Source: Ilyomonas sp965277535 (GTDB taxonomy: Bacteria > Bacteroidota > Bacteroidia > Chitinophagales > Chitinophagaceae). From it: 64,000 nt of DNA. The position numbers and the translations under genes were made by a program. Under the pieces are notes generated by a model. The model searched no databases. It saw only the letters and a program-made list of their open reading frames with translations, and was not told where the DNA came from. The stretch lies in NCBI GenBank assembly GCA_965277535.1, contig OZ255825.1, positions 3,286,001 through 3,350,000 on the forward strand. The letters run 5' to 3'. Of this stretch, positions 23,728-33,496 are shown in pieces. Positions within the stretch are counted from its first letter, which is position 1. The number at the start of each line of letters is the position of its first letter.

Positions 23728-25920
23728 CTACTTCACAAACTTGAGCGTTTTTGTTTCTTTATCGGTAATCAATTGGATAAAGTAAACACCTCTTGTTAGT
23801 TTCTCAACATTGATGTTTTGTTGTATGGATGATTGTGATAATGAAGAATAAGCTTGCTGGTAAAATGGCTTACCATTTACATCAACTATGCGCAACATTG
23901 CGTTTGTAGTGTTATTTGTAGTGAATGAAACTGTGAGTTGGTTGCGTACCGGATTTGGCGATAGAGTGAACGTAAACACACCGTTTTGTAACCGTACCGT
24001 TAATACGTTGGAATAGCTGTGAGTGCCATCTTTATTAACGGTTTGCAAACGATAATACAGAATTGATGAACCGGCTTGCAATGCGCTTGCATCATTCAAC
24101 TGATAACTGCGCTTTGAAGTGCTGCTACCTAAAGCTGCCGAAGTTCCAATGGCGATGAAATGAACACCATCAGTGCTACGCTCAACAACAAAATGATGCG
24201 TGTTGATTTCGTTGGTAGTTGTCCAGTCAAGTAATACTGATTCAGTTTGTTTAGAGGCTGTAAAATTGAGCAGGGTTACCGGCAATGCAGAACTTGAAGT
24301 ATCAATTTTATATAAGTTAGAAGAACTACCACTATTAGCATTGAAAAAAAGATGGTTGTTGTAAATAAATAGATACGAAGGATCAGAATCATTAATGAGT
24401 GTGTCACCATCAGCATAACTGTCTGGACTAATATTAGAGATAATATTGGTGCCGGCTTCTGTTCCATTGGTCACCCAAGGTTCATTGCCGGTATTCCCAT
24501 CGTTACCCGTAAAATAAATACCTGAACTGGTATAATAGGCAATCAATCCATTACTTATCCCATTCTTGGCGCCTGGATTTATATCTTTTAAAAGACTCGT
24601 GTTGGCTACTGTTCCGTCGGTGCTCCAAATTTCATCGCCATGTGTTCCATCAGTAGCTGTGAAATAATATTTTCCATTGAAGGGAGTGAAAAACTGTTGA
24701 CTGGTAACGCCTACAGAACTGCCTTTAAGGTAATTCTTTGCAAGATTTGCAATATTTATTAAAAAAGTAGGCTGAGAACTTCCGGGTCCTGGATTAATAT
24801 CTTTAAATAATGTTGTATTCGCCGCAGTGCCATCTGTACTCCATAATTCCCCACCTGTTTGTTTCGTGTATCCGGTAAAATATAATTTATTATTAATTAC
24901 AGTTGAGTAAAACAAACCAAGCAATGAGCTATCGCTTTTATCTACATCAAAGCTTTTAAACAAAACAGTATTGGCAGGTGTTCCATCTGTTGTCCATAAA
25001 GCTGAACTTGTTGTGTCGGAATATTTGAAATACAATAATCCTTTAAACAATACGGGTGTAATAAACCCTAGTAAGCCACCAGCAGGAGAATTTGTAATGA
25101 AAGTATGCAACAACTGAGTGCCACTGGTTGTACCATCAGTTGACCATATTTGCAATGCAGTGCTATCGTTGAGAGTAAAACCACCAGTTAATGATGGTAT
25201 ATACTTGGTTGTGTCTACCGTAAATATGGTTTTATTACCAATGGCTGCCGTAGTAATTAAGGTGCCTAAATTTATACGGCCGGTGAAATCATTTTTTATT
25301 AACGATACACCGGTAGAAGTAAGCGTATACAGGCCTTTTACATTATTATTTGTGGCAGTGAAAAAAACATTACTACCATTAGGAAAAAAGTTTACATTAA
25401 TATCAAGACTACTCGTAGAGGCGCCGTCAATGTCGGCTACCAGGGTAGCATTATTTGCCGTACCATCACTTTCCCAAAGTTCACGACCATGCACACCGTC
25501 GTTGGCAGTAAAATATAATGTATTATTAAAGACAAAAAAGTTATTCGGACTGGAAGAACCTGAAGCGGATATATTTTTAATTAATCTTGTGTTGCCAGAA
25601 GTGCCGTCGGTTGCCCATAGTTCAACATCGTTAGATGCGTCTTGGCCCGTAAAATAGAGCTGATTTTTGTAAACGATATACGAACCTGAATCGGAAGTAG
25701 CGGAAGTAGCAATTACACTCGAGGTTATTAATGCAGCAGTGGTACCGTTGGTGGTATAAAGCTGACCAGAAGAGTCATTTATTAATAGAGGAACTCCATT
25801 TGATAAAATAAGACCTGAAGAAAGATGGGTGTTAGATGAAACTAAAGTTACTTGTGCATAAGAAAAATGAAGAACCAAGACTGACAAAACAGTCAGCAAT
25901 ACGTGTAGATGTTTTTTCAT
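23728..25920 (-). CDS. ELWxxDGT-repeat protein with type IX secretion sorting domain
   Basis: A 730-residue exported protein. The signal peptide ends around SYAQ. At least seven ELWxxDGT-type repeats are seen (ELWATDGTSGNT, ELWESDGTANNA, QIWSTDGTTSGT, ALWTTDGTPANT, ELWSTDGTAANT, EIWSTDGTVANT, EPWVTNGTEAGT), which form a beta-propeller-like surface domain. A fibronectin-like part with LDWTTTNEINTHHFVVERST follows (about 560-580). The last about 80 residues are a T9SS type A sorting domain (LSPNPVRNQLTVSF, ending GVYFIQLITDKETKTLKFVK). It would be exported across the outer membrane by T9SS; its role is unknown. Confidence 0.9.
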   Translation of the reverse strand: MKKHLHVLLTVLSVLVLHFSYAQVTLVSSNTHLSSGLILSNGVPLLINDSSGQLYTTNGTTAALITSSVIATSATSDSGSYIVYKNQLYFTGQDASNDVELWATDGTSGNTRLIKNISASGSSSPNNFFVFNNTLYFTANDGVHGRELWESDGTANNATLVADIDGASTSSLDINVNFFPNGSNVFFTATNNNVKGLYTLTSTGVSLIKNDFTGRINLGTLITTAAIGNKTIFTVDTTKYIPSLTGGFTLNDSTALQIWSTDGTTSGTQLLHTFITNSPAGGLLGFITPVLFKGLLYFKYSDTTSSALWTTDGTPANTVLFKSFDVDKSDSSLLGLFYSTVINNKLYFTGYTKQTGGELWSTDGTAANTTLFKDINPGPGSSQPTFLINIANLAKNYLKGSSVGVTSQQFFTPFNGKYYFTATDGTHGDEIWSTDGTVANTSLLKDINPGAKNGISNGLIAYYTSSGIYFTGNDGNTGNEPWVTNGTEAGTNIISNISPDSYADGDTLINDSDPSYLFIYNNHLFFNANSGSSSNLYKIDTSSSALPVTLLNFTASKQTESVLLDWTTTNEINTHHFVVERSTDGVHFIAIGTSAALGSSTSKRSYQLNDASALQAGSSILYYRLQTVNKDGTHSYSNVLTVRLQNGVFTFTLSPNPVRNQLTVSFTTNNTTNAMLRIVDVNGKPFYQQAYSSLSQSSIQQNINVEKLTRGVYFIQLITDKETKTLKFVK

Positions 25921-26139
25921 AAAAAATTGTTTTTATAAAAGTAAAATGCTTTTGCATGTTATCAATCAAAACCACCCATGATTATTTTAAAATACCGAAA
26001 AAGTAGGATATGTTTTCACATTTGTAAAATGCTGATTGGCAATAATTGCTGAATTGGATACTCAAGGCCTAGTGAGTCTAATATTAGTTCTATTAGTTAC
26101 CGCTCATGTAAAAATCACTTTTAATCTTCCTTTAATAGT

Positions 26140-26169
26140 TAGAAACTCTGATAACAAAAAAAGTTTCTA
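26140..26169. promoter_or_regulatory. Candidate TetR operator upstream of tetR
   Basis: Perfect inverted repeat TAGAAACT (26140-26147) and AGTTTCTA (26162-26169) separated by 14 bases, ending 13 bases before the tetR ATG. A second palindrome, CTAATATTAG, lies at 26079-26088. The location fits autoregulation of the regulator and the efflux operon behind it. Confidence 0.4.
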
Positions 26170-26182
26170 TAGTTTTGCTGCC

Positions 26183-26815
26183 ATGATAACAGTGCAGGAA
26201 AGAATTTTGGAGAAGGCAGAAGAATTGTTCAAAAAATACGGCATTAAAAGCATTACCATGGATGAAATTGCCGCGCGGCTCGGCATTTCAAAAAAAACAA
26301 TTTATCAATCGTTTTCCGATAAAAACGAACTGGTGTTGCAAATATTCAATCAGCATCTTTGCCAGAACCGTGATGATTGTATTGCGGCATCGGAACAGGG
26401 GCAAAACGCAATACATGAAGTGCTTTTGAGTTTAGAAGCTTTTTGTGATCTTATGCAGAATATCAATCCGAATGTGATGTACGATCTTGAAAAGTATCAT
26501 CCGGATGTATTTGCAAAATTCACAGAATTCAAAAACAAATTTCTTCATGGCTGTATTTTAAAAAACTTACAGCGGGGGATAAAAGAAGAATTGTATCGCA
26601 GTGATATCAATCCGGAAATTATAACGCGTTTACGGTTGGCTACACTTTTATTAGGAACGAACATCGAGTTGTTTCCGGCTCATCAATTCCACATGGCAGA
26701 CACCGAATTGGAAATTGTTACCCACTTTTTAAATGGCATTGTTACGCCTAAGGGCGCAAGAATATTAAAAAAATACATAACAAAAATGACTGAAAAACAA
26801 ACAACATTAAACTAA
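26183..26815 (+). CDS. TetR/AcrR-family transcriptional regulator of the efflux operon
   Basis: A 210-residue repressor candidate. The ATG at 26183 (MITVQERILEKAEELFKKYG) fits the family start; a longer frame from 26036 adds unrelated residues. The N-terminal helix-turn-helix is textbook: IKSITMDEIAARLGISKKTI then YQSFSDKNELVLQIF (about 20-52). The C-terminal ligand-binding helices are variable. It lies 54 bases upstream of a TolC-type gene and probably controls the following channel-adaptor-pump operon, as is usual for TetR-RND neighbours. Confidence 0.9.
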   Translation: MITVQERILEKAEELFKKYGIKSITMDEIAARLGISKKTIYQSFSDKNELVLQIFNQHLCQNRDDCIAASEQGQNAIHEVLLSLEAFCDLMQNINPNVMYDLEKYHPDVFAKFTEFKNKFLHGCILKNLQRGIKEELYRSDINPEIITRLRLATLLLGTNIELFPAHQFHMADTELEIVTHFLNGIVTPKGARILKKYITKMTEKQTTLN

Positions 26816-26869
26816 ACAATTTTTCTTTTGTTCATTTGACTACTGATAACCAAACAGATTTTATATACA

Positions 26870-28225
26870 ATGAAATTTTATAGCAGTTCTATTTTAATGG
26901 GTTTTGTTTTGCTCATTTTTTTTAATGCAAAAGCCCAGCAACCGCTCTCTTTACAAGATGCATTACAATTCGCATTGAAGAATAACAGCAACGCTCGTAA
27001 AGCCGCGCTGGACGTTCAAAACGGCAATTACAAAATTGACGAAACCCGCGCCCGTGCGTTACCACAATTGAGCATCAACAGCACTTTGCTCGATCAATAT
27101 AAAAAACAAAGCTTTGTGTTTGATGGTGCGTTAATTGGTCAGCCAGGCAAAACGCTTCTTGTTCCTGCAGGCACAACATGGAACAGCTTAACAACTGCAA
27201 ACCTCGATCAAAAAATTTTCGACCAATCGGTGTTTACAGGATTGAAAGCTGCCAAGTCAACCCAGCAATATTACCAGCTTGCCGCAGAGCTTACTGATGA
27301 ACAAATTATTGAGCAGGTAGCAACGGCTTATTACCAGGTAATGGTGCAACGGCAAAATATTGTGGTGATTGACAGCAACATCAGCAATACTACCAAAGTG
27401 TATAACATCATTAACGGGCAATACCAAAATGGGTTGGCAAAAAAGATTGATGTTGACAGAACGCAGGTTACTATATCGAATTTAAAAGCGCAACGGCAAC
27501 AGCTTTTGAACGCTGTATCGCAACAGGAAAACGCTTTGAAATATTATATGGGAATGGATATTTCTGCTTCGGTTAGCATTCCGCAAACACCGTTGGACAG
27601 TATTCATCCGCAAGATATTTTATCGGAAGATTCGCTTGATATGACAGGTCGTACTGAATATCGTGTTTTAAAGAAGCAGGACGAATTGTATCAGTATAAC
27701 CTCGATGCTTACAAAGCCGAATATTATCCAACGTTGTCTCTTTCTGCTGCACATTCATTAAATGGTGTTAGCAACCAGTTTATTTTGTTTCGCGGAAAAG
27801 ACAACAATGGCTATTGGTTTAATTATGGCGACGTTGCTTTAAACCTGCATGTGCCCCTGTTCAATGGTTTTGCCACTCGTGCGCGGGTACGGCAAGCCAA
27901 CATAAGTTTGGAGAAAAACAGGGAAGACATTCGCAACACAACGCTTTCATTAAACCTGGCTTACGAAAATGCAAAAACGCAAATCCGCAACAGTCTCATT
28001 ACTTTGAATAGTCAAAAAGACAATGTACAATTGGCACAGGAAATTTTCTTCAACACGCAGAACAATTATAACAACGGGCTGGCTCCGCTTACCGATTTGC
28101 TGGATGCAGAAAACTCGCTGGCACAAGCGCAAAACAATTATTCATCGGCACTGCTCGATTATAAAGTAGCAGAAATACAACTGATAAAATCGAAAGGACA
28201 ATTGAAAACGCTTCTTAATCAATAA
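26870..28225 (+). CDS. TolC-family outer-membrane efflux channel (first RND set)
   Basis: Outer-membrane and periplasmic tunnel of a tripartite pump. The 451 residues begin with a signal peptide ending NAKAQ, then LSLQDALQFALKNNSNARKA (about 25-44), typical of the family. Two repeated halves of long alpha-helical hairpins follow, with YYQVMVQRQN, LNLHVPLFNGFATRARVRQA (the VPLFNG strand) and YNNGLAPLTDLLDAENSLAQ (about 400-420). It lies 5 bases upstream of the adaptor gene, so the set forms an operon. Substrate unknown. Confidence 0.92.
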   Translation: MKFYSSSILMGFVLLIFFNAKAQQPLSLQDALQFALKNNSNARKAALDVQNGNYKIDETRARALPQLSINSTLLDQYKKQSFVFDGALIGQPGKTLLVPAGTTWNSLTTANLDQKIFDQSVFTGLKAAKSTQQYYQLAAELTDEQIIEQVATAYYQVMVQRQNIVVIDSNISNTTKVYNIINGQYQNGLAKKIDVDRTQVTISNLKAQRQQLLNAVSQQENALKYYMGMDISASVSIPQTPLDSIHPQDILSEDSLDMTGRTEYRVLKKQDELYQYNLDAYKAEYYPTLSLSAAHSLNGVSNQFILFRGKDNNGYWFNYGDVALNLHVPLFNGFATRARVRQANISLEKNREDIRNTTLSLNLAYENAKTQIRNSLITLNSQKDNVQLAQEIFFNTQNNYNNGLAPLTDLLDAENSLAQAQNNYSSALLDYKVAEIQLIKSKGQLKTLLNQ

Positions 28226-28230
28226 CAGTT

Positions 28231-29304
28231 ATGAAAAGAGCAACACGAACCATACTTACCATTTTACTCATCATTGGCATTATTGCCTTAATTGGGTTTG
28301 TTTTAAACAAAAACAAACAATCGAACAACGCAAAAACAGCGGTAGTTGCAGCGCAGGATAGCAATGCGGTTGCCGTGCGGGTTGATACTGTAAAAAAGCA
28401 AACCTTGAACCTCGACTTTAGTGCGAACGGATATTTTGAACCGAATCGTGAAATGAATTTTTCGGCAGAAAAAGCAGGACGTGTGGTAAAGGTTTTTGTT
28501 GATGAAGGCGATTATGTAAAAGCCGGTCAAACACTCGCAACAGTACGAACCGACCAGCTATCGGTTGATTTGCAAAACGCTGAAGCCATTTATGCCAATG
28601 CGCAAAAGGATAAAGAGCGATACGAAAACGCATTTAAAACCGGTGGCGTTACACAACAACAGCTTGATCAGTCAAACCTGGCTTTAGAAAATGCACAGGC
28701 GCGTATCAACGCTGCCCGCATTAACATTGGCGATGCCGATATTCGCTCCAGCATCAATGGCATTGTAAACAAACGTTACATTGAGCCAGGTGCCGTGCTG
28801 GCCGCGGCTACGCAAATGTTCAATATTGTTGATGTATCGAAACTGAAATTAAAAGTAACCGTAAACGAAAATGGGATAGCAACCTTAAAGTTGGGTGATA
28901 ATGTAAAAATAACCGCTTCGGTTTTCCCCAACGAAAGCTTTACGGGCAAAATCACTTTTATTGCGCCAAAGGCTGATAACTCATTAAACTTTCCGCTCGA
29001 AATTGAAGTGGCTAACAATCCTAACAATCAGCTAAAAGCAGGCATGTATGGAACGGCGGTGTTTGCTATGCCAAAGGCGCAGTCGCTCATTGCTATTCCG
29101 CGTTCTGCATTTGTTGGTGGCGTTAGCAGCAATGAAGTATTTGTTGCTGAAAACAACAATACAGCGCGCTTGCATAAAGCGGTTGCGGGTCGTGTTGTTG
29201 GCGATAAGGTAGAAGTTTTAAACGGGTTGAATGAGGGCGATTTGGTTATCAGCAGCGGTCAGGTAAACCTGACCGATGGCAGCAAGATACAGGTGATTCA
29301 TTAA
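28231..29304 (+). CDS. RND efflux periplasmic adaptor (membrane fusion protein)
   Basis: Joins the inner-membrane pump to the TolC channel. The 357 residues have one N-terminal membrane anchor (ILTILLIIGIIALIGFVL, about 8-25), the lipoyl half-motif AGRVVKVFVDEGDYVKAGQT (about 82-101), a short coiled-coil hairpin (about 107-160), the second lipoyl half (IRSSINGIVNKRYIEPGAVL) and beta-barrel segments including GDNVKITASVFPNESFTGKI. The end of the gene touches the left terminal repeat of a GxxExxY cassette that separates it from its pump gene. Confidence 0.92.
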   Translation: MKRATRTILTILLIIGIIALIGFVLNKNKQSNNAKTAVVAAQDSNAVAVRVDTVKKQTLNLDFSANGYFEPNREMNFSAEKAGRVVKVFVDEGDYVKAGQTLATVRTDQLSVDLQNAEAIYANAQKDKERYENAFKTGGVTQQQLDQSNLALENAQARINAARINIGDADIRSSINGIVNKRYIEPGAVLAAATQMFNIVDVSKLKLKVTVNENGIATLKLGDNVKITASVFPNESFTGKITFIAPKADNSLNFPLEIEVANNPNNQLKAGMYGTAVFAMPKAQSLIAIPRSAFVGGVSSNEVFVAENNNTARLHKAVAGRVVGDKVEVLNGLNEGDLVISSGQVNLTDGSKIQVIH

Positions 29305-29306
29305 TC

Positions 29307-29345
29307 GGAACTGGGATGAATGGGATAGATGGGATGTTTGAGATA
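29307..29345. repeat. Left terminal inverted repeat of the GxxExxY cassette
   Basis: Starts GGAACTGGGATGAATGGGAT three bases after the adaptor stop. The outer 20 bases match the reverse complement of the right repeat (29803-29842) with about three mismatches; internal GGGAT words recur. Confidence 0.7.
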
Positions 29346-29392
29346 AGGATAAGAGAAGAAGGATTGTTTGGGTTTGCACCATTTTTAAAAAA

Positions 29393-29830
29393 TTGCTATA
29401 CTCGGATTTAAAATATGCTGATACAACCAAAGATATTATAGGTGCAGCTTTTAAAGTGCACAATACGTTAGGAAATGGATTTCAGGAAGTGATTTATCAA
29501 AGAGCATTAGGAATTGAATTAAAGAACACACAAATCAATTTTATAAGAGAATTTGAAATGCCTATCTTTTATTCAGGTGAAATGATTGGGGGCAGAAGAG
29601 TTGATTTTTTGGTTGAAAACAAAATCATTGTTGAGTTGAAAGCAATTATTAAATTGGAAGACGTGCACCTGGCTCAAGCCATCAATTATTTAGAAGCTTA
29701 CAATTTAGAAATTGGATTGCTCATCAACTTTGGTAGCAAACGTTTGGAATATCATCGCTTCACCAACAAGAAGTTCAATCCGGCAATTGTCAATCCATCC
29801 CTATCCCACAAATCCCAAACATCACATTAA
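29393..29830 (+). CDS. GxxExxY protein (PD-(D/E)XK-like), inserted in the efflux operon
   Basis: A 145-residue protein of the GxxExxY family, named after the motif seen here as GNGFQEVIYQRAL (about 28-40). A nuclease-like core D-x-E-x-K pattern appears in RRVDFLVENKIIVELKAIIK (about 68-87). Function is unproven; the fold resembles restriction-type nucleases. It has no ATG in a suitable place, so a TTG start at 29393 (MLYSDLKYAD) is likely. Its last roughly 17 codons and its stop lie in the right terminal repeat. It separates the adaptor and pump of an efflux operon, which normally are adjacent, so it probably arrived later. Confidence 0.85.
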   Translation: MLYSDLKYADTTKDIIGAAFKVHNTLGNGFQEVIYQRALGIELKNTQINFIREFEMPIFYSGEMIGGRRVDFLVENKIIVELKAIIKLEDVHLAQAINYLEAYNLEIGLLINFGSKRLEYHRFTNKKFNPAIVNPSLSHKSQTSH

Positions 29831-29842
29831 TCCCGGTTCAGA
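29803..29842. repeat. Right terminal inverted repeat of the GxxExxY cassette
   Basis: ATCCCACAAATCCC followed by AATCCCGGTTCAG, the inverted counterpart of the left repeat at 29307-29345. It contains the end of the GxxExxY reading frame and finishes about 14 bases before the RND pump ATG. Confidence 0.7.
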
Positions 29843-29855
29843 CAAAAAATAGTTT

Positions 29856-32800
29856 ATGAAATTAGCAGAAGTATCCATTAAACGACCCACACTCATTGTA
29901 GTGTTGTTTATCATATTGATTTCAGGTGGCTTGTTAAGTTACACTTCATTAACTTATGAGCTGATTCCAAAATTTTCTCAAAATGTAGTTTCCATTACAA
30001 CTGTTTATCCCGGTGCATCGCCTGGTGAGATAGAGAATACTGTTACTAAGAAAATTGAAGATGCAGTGTCTTCATTGGAAAACATTAAAAAGATTGAATC
30101 AAAATCGTATGAAAGTTTGTCTAACATTGTCATTACCCTTACCGATAATGCCAATGTAGATTACTCGTTAAACGATGCACAACGAAAAGTAAATGCCATC
30201 ATTGATAACTTACCAAAAGATGCCAAAACCCCATCGTTAAATAAGTTTTCGCTGGATGATTTACCCATCATCACTCTATCCGCTTCCGCTAACATGGACG
30301 AAGCGGCTTTTTACGATTTAATGGACAACCGTGTAGCACCTGCCTTATCGCGCATTACAGGCGTGGCACAGGTGAACTTAATTGGCGGACAGGAACGGGA
30401 AATACAAGTAAATTTGGATGCCAATAAACTGCAGGGATACGGCTTAAGCGTACCGCAGGTAGAACAAATGATTGCTGCTTCCAATCTTGATTTCCCAACG
30501 GGTAGCGTGCAAACAAGGCAGCAGCAAATTACCATTCGCTTACAAGGCAAATACAGAAGTGTTGATGAGCTTCGCAACCTGGTTATCTCTTCCAAAAACG
30601 GCATTCAGATTCGGTTGGGCGATATTGCCGATGTGCAGGATGCGCAAAAAGATGTTGCGAAGATAGCCCGTGTCAATGGTAAAAGTGCCATCGCATTACA
30701 GGTACTCAAACAATCCGATGCCAATGCGGTGGCAATTAGTGATCAAACCAAAAAAGTGGTTGCCAAACTGCAGCAGGATTATGCTTCCAACGGGCTTCGT
30801 CTTTCTATTGCCAACGATAGTTCTGTATTTACTTTAGAAGCCGCCGATGCTGTGATTCATGATTTGCTTTTGGCGGTTGTGCTCGTGGCTTTTGTAATGC
30901 TTTTCTTTTTACATAGCATCCGAAATTCATTGATAGTAATGGTGTCTATTCCGGCATCATTAATTGCAACGTTCATCGGAATCAAGCTGTTTGGTTATTC
31001 ATTAAACTTAATGACGCTGCTTGCGCTTTCCTTAGTGGTGGGTATTTTGGTGGATGATGCTATTGTGGTCCTGGAAAACATTTACCGTCACATGGAAATG
31101 GGCAAAAACCGTGTGCGCGCTTCTTACGATGCCACAGCCGAAATTGGCTTTACTGTATCTGCTATCACGCTGGTAATTATCGTGGTGTTTTTCCCCATCG
31201 CTGTTAGTACCGGTTTGGTTTCGAACATATTACGACAGTTTTGTGTAACGGTTATCATCGCAACATCGTTGTCGTTGCTGTCATCATTCACCATCGTTCC
31301 CTGGCTCTCTTCACGGTTTGGAAAACTGGAATTGATAACAGGCAAAAATTTATTCGGCAGAATCATTCTTTCTTTTGAAAGAGGTCTTTCAAAGTTCACC
31401 AACTGGATGACGGGTTTATTAACATGGTGTTTGGGACACAAACGCTGGACATTGCTCGTTGTATTCCTGCTTTTTGTTTCATCCATTTTTTTACTCGTAG
31501 GTGGCTTTATCGGTACTGAATTTTTTCCGCAAAGCGATAGGGGAGAGTTTTTAGTGCAAATAGAAATGCCCAAAGATGCTGCCATTGAACAAACGAATTT
31601 AATGACGCAACACGCCGAGCAATTTCTCCGTTCGAAGAAAGAAGTAACCGATTTGATTACGACTGTTGGACAAACGAGTGAAGGCTTTGGCGCTACGCAG
31701 GCAACGGCTTATAAATCGGAGATAGATGTAAAGCTCGTGCCGCGAGATGACCGCGGCGACGACTCGTATGTTTATGCGGCAAAAACAAAAAGCGAATTGG
31801 CAAAAGTGCTGGTTGGTGCAAAAGTAAAAACGGTTCCTGTAAACATTATGGGAACTGCTGATATGGCACCGCTTTCCTTAACCGTTACTGCACCAACCTT
31901 AGACAGCGCAATGTTGTTTGCCAATAACGCCATGACTCTTTTAACGAAAATAAAAGGTACTACCGAAGTACGACTTTCTGTTGAAGCCGGTAATCCTGAA
32001 ATTGATGTGCAGGTTGACCGCGATAAAATGGCTGCCCTGGGCTTGAATTTACAAACCGTTGGTGCTACCATGCAAACTGCATTCAGTGGTAATACAGACA
32101 GCAAATTTCGGGCAGGCGATAATGAATACGACATTGATACACGCTATGGAAACTTTAACCGCAAAAGCGTTGAAGATGTACGCAACTTACTGTTTGTAAA
32201 TGATGGAGGTCAGCAAATAAAATTAAACCAGTTTGCTACTGTAACAGAAGGCAGTGGTCCGAGCCAGTTGGAACGCCGCGATAAAAGTCCTTCTGTAACC
32301 ATCAATGCGCAAACAGTGGGCAGGCCTACCGGAACAGTTGCATCAGAATGGCAGGCTCAGTTTGAAAAGCTGCGCAAGCCAACGGGCGTAGGTTATGTGT
32401 GGAGCGGACAAATGGAAAACCAAACTGAAGGCTTTGGTACATTGGGCATTGCATTAATTGCAGCAATTGTGTTGGTTTACCTCGTAATGGTGGCTTTGTA
32501 CAACAGCTTTATATATCCTTTTGTGGTATTGTTTTCTATTCCGCTTTCCTTCATCGGAGCCTTGCTGGCATTGGCTTTGGCAAATCAGACGCTTTCCCTT
32601 TTTACCATTATGGGTATTATCATGTTGATTGGTTTGGTTTGTAAAAATGCCATTTTGCTGGTTGATTTTACCAACCAACGGAAAGCTGAAGGTGAAAGCA
32701 CAAACCAGGCTTTGATAGATGCCAACCATGCACGTTTGCGTCCCATTTTAATGACAACCATTGCAATGGTATTTGGTATGATTCCCATTGCCATTGCCAA

Positions 32801-33038
32801 AGGCGCAGGTGCTGAGTGGAAGAATGGTTTGGCCTGGGTAATTATCGGTGGTTTGTTAAGCTCCTTGTTTTTAACGCTGGTAATTGTGCCTGTAGTGTAT
32901 GCTATTTTTGATAGAATCATTGCAAGATTTTCAAAGCACAAACAACAAAAATCAATGACTGAATTGATGAAGGAAGATTATGTGCCGGTGAAGATTCATG
33001 AAAATGGTCATGGTGTTCCTGCTGGTGTTTCTATCTGA
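29856..33038 (+). CDS. RND-family efflux pump, inner-membrane subunit (first set)
   Basis: A proton-driven multidrug-type transporter of 1060 residues, the normal length. It starts MKLAEVSIKRPTLIVVLFII and shows the AcrB-type plan: 12 helices with two large periplasmic loops. TM4 has the proton-relay pair in LVVGILVDDAIVVLENIYRH (Asp about 398-399), and TM10-11 carry GLVCKNAILLVDFTNQRKAE (Lys about 930). It belongs with the TolC-type and adaptor genes at 26870 and 28231 despite the cassette in between. The substrate is unknown; TetR control suggests toxic organic compounds. Confidence 0.93.
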   Translation: MKLAEVSIKRPTLIVVLFIILISGGLLSYTSLTYELIPKFSQNVVSITTVYPGASPGEIENTVTKKIEDAVSSLENIKKIESKSYESLSNIVITLTDNANVDYSLNDAQRKVNAIIDNLPKDAKTPSLNKFSLDDLPIITLSASANMDEAAFYDLMDNRVAPALSRITGVAQVNLIGGQEREIQVNLDANKLQGYGLSVPQVEQMIAASNLDFPTGSVQTRQQQITIRLQGKYRSVDELRNLVISSKNGIQIRLGDIADVQDAQKDVAKIARVNGKSAIALQVLKQSDANAVAISDQTKKVVAKLQQDYASNGLRLSIANDSSVFTLEAADAVIHDLLLAVVLVAFVMLFFLHSIRNSLIVMVSIPASLIATFIGIKLFGYSLNLMTLLALSLVVGILVDDAIVVLENIYRHMEMGKNRVRASYDATAEIGFTVSAITLVIIVVFFPIAVSTGLVSNILRQFCVTVIIATSLSLLSSFTIVPWLSSRFGKLELITGKNLFGRIILSFERGLSKFTNWMTGLLTWCLGHKRWTLLVVFLLFVSSIFLLVGGFIGTEFFPQSDRGEFLVQIEMPKDAAIEQTNLMTQHAEQFLRSKKEVTDLITTVGQTSEGFGATQATAYKSEIDVKLVPRDDRGDDSYVYAAKTKSELAKVLVGAKVKTVPVNIMGTADMAPLSLTVTAPTLDSAMLFANNAMTLLTKIKGTTEVRLSVEAGNPEIDVQVDRDKMAALGLNLQTVGATMQTAFSGNTDSKFRAGDNEYDIDTRYGNFNRKSVEDVRNLLFVNDGGQQIKLNQFATVTEGSGPSQLERRDKSPSVTINAQTVGRPTGTVASEWQAQFEKLRKPTGVGYVWSGQMENQTEGFGTLGIALIAAIVLVYLVMVALYNSFIYPFVVLFSIPLSFIGALLALALANQTLSLFTIMGIIMLIGLVCKNAILLVDFTNQRKAEGESTNQALIDANHARLRPILMTTIAMVFGMIPIAIAKGAGAEWKNGLAWVIIGGLLSSLFLTLVIVPVVYAIFDRIIARFSKHKQQKSMTELMKEDYVPVKIHENGHGVPAGVSI

Positions 33039-33065
33039 TGATTTTTGTGTAAAATCAAACTTATT

Positions 33066-33103
33066 AAAAAGCCTCCCTACATGTCGGGAGGCTTTTGTTT
33101 TTG
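33066..33103 (+). terminator. Terminator of the first efflux operon
   Basis: AAAAGCCTCCC pairs with GGGAGGCTTTT around an 8-base loop, followed by GTTTTT. The tail merges into a TTTGTTTTTGCC motif. Confidence 0.9.
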
Positions 33104-33496
33104 CCTGAATTATTTCAATACCACTTTTCTTTCCTGAATAAAAACCAATCTTTCCAACAATAGGAGGCATAATGAAATAAATATGTTTATAATCGTTTTG
33201 TTTTGAATGGTTTGCTCTTTGGCATTTCGCTTGGCTACTATTGCACGATATTGGATTCCGGGTGAGCATTTCTATGCACGCCCCTTTTTTTGCCCATGAG
33301 TGATGTTTGCTACATTGATTGGTATAAAAAAAGACGATTTTTTGTATATCTATCTAAACATTATTATTGTATCCTGCTATGTAAGATGTTCATTATCTCA
33401 ATGATTTGTATGCTCATTCGCTGTTGTTGTAGCAATGTTCATCAGGAGCAGCATCTTGCTTTTAAGAAAGAAGCCATTCTTTTCAATTTGTTGTAG

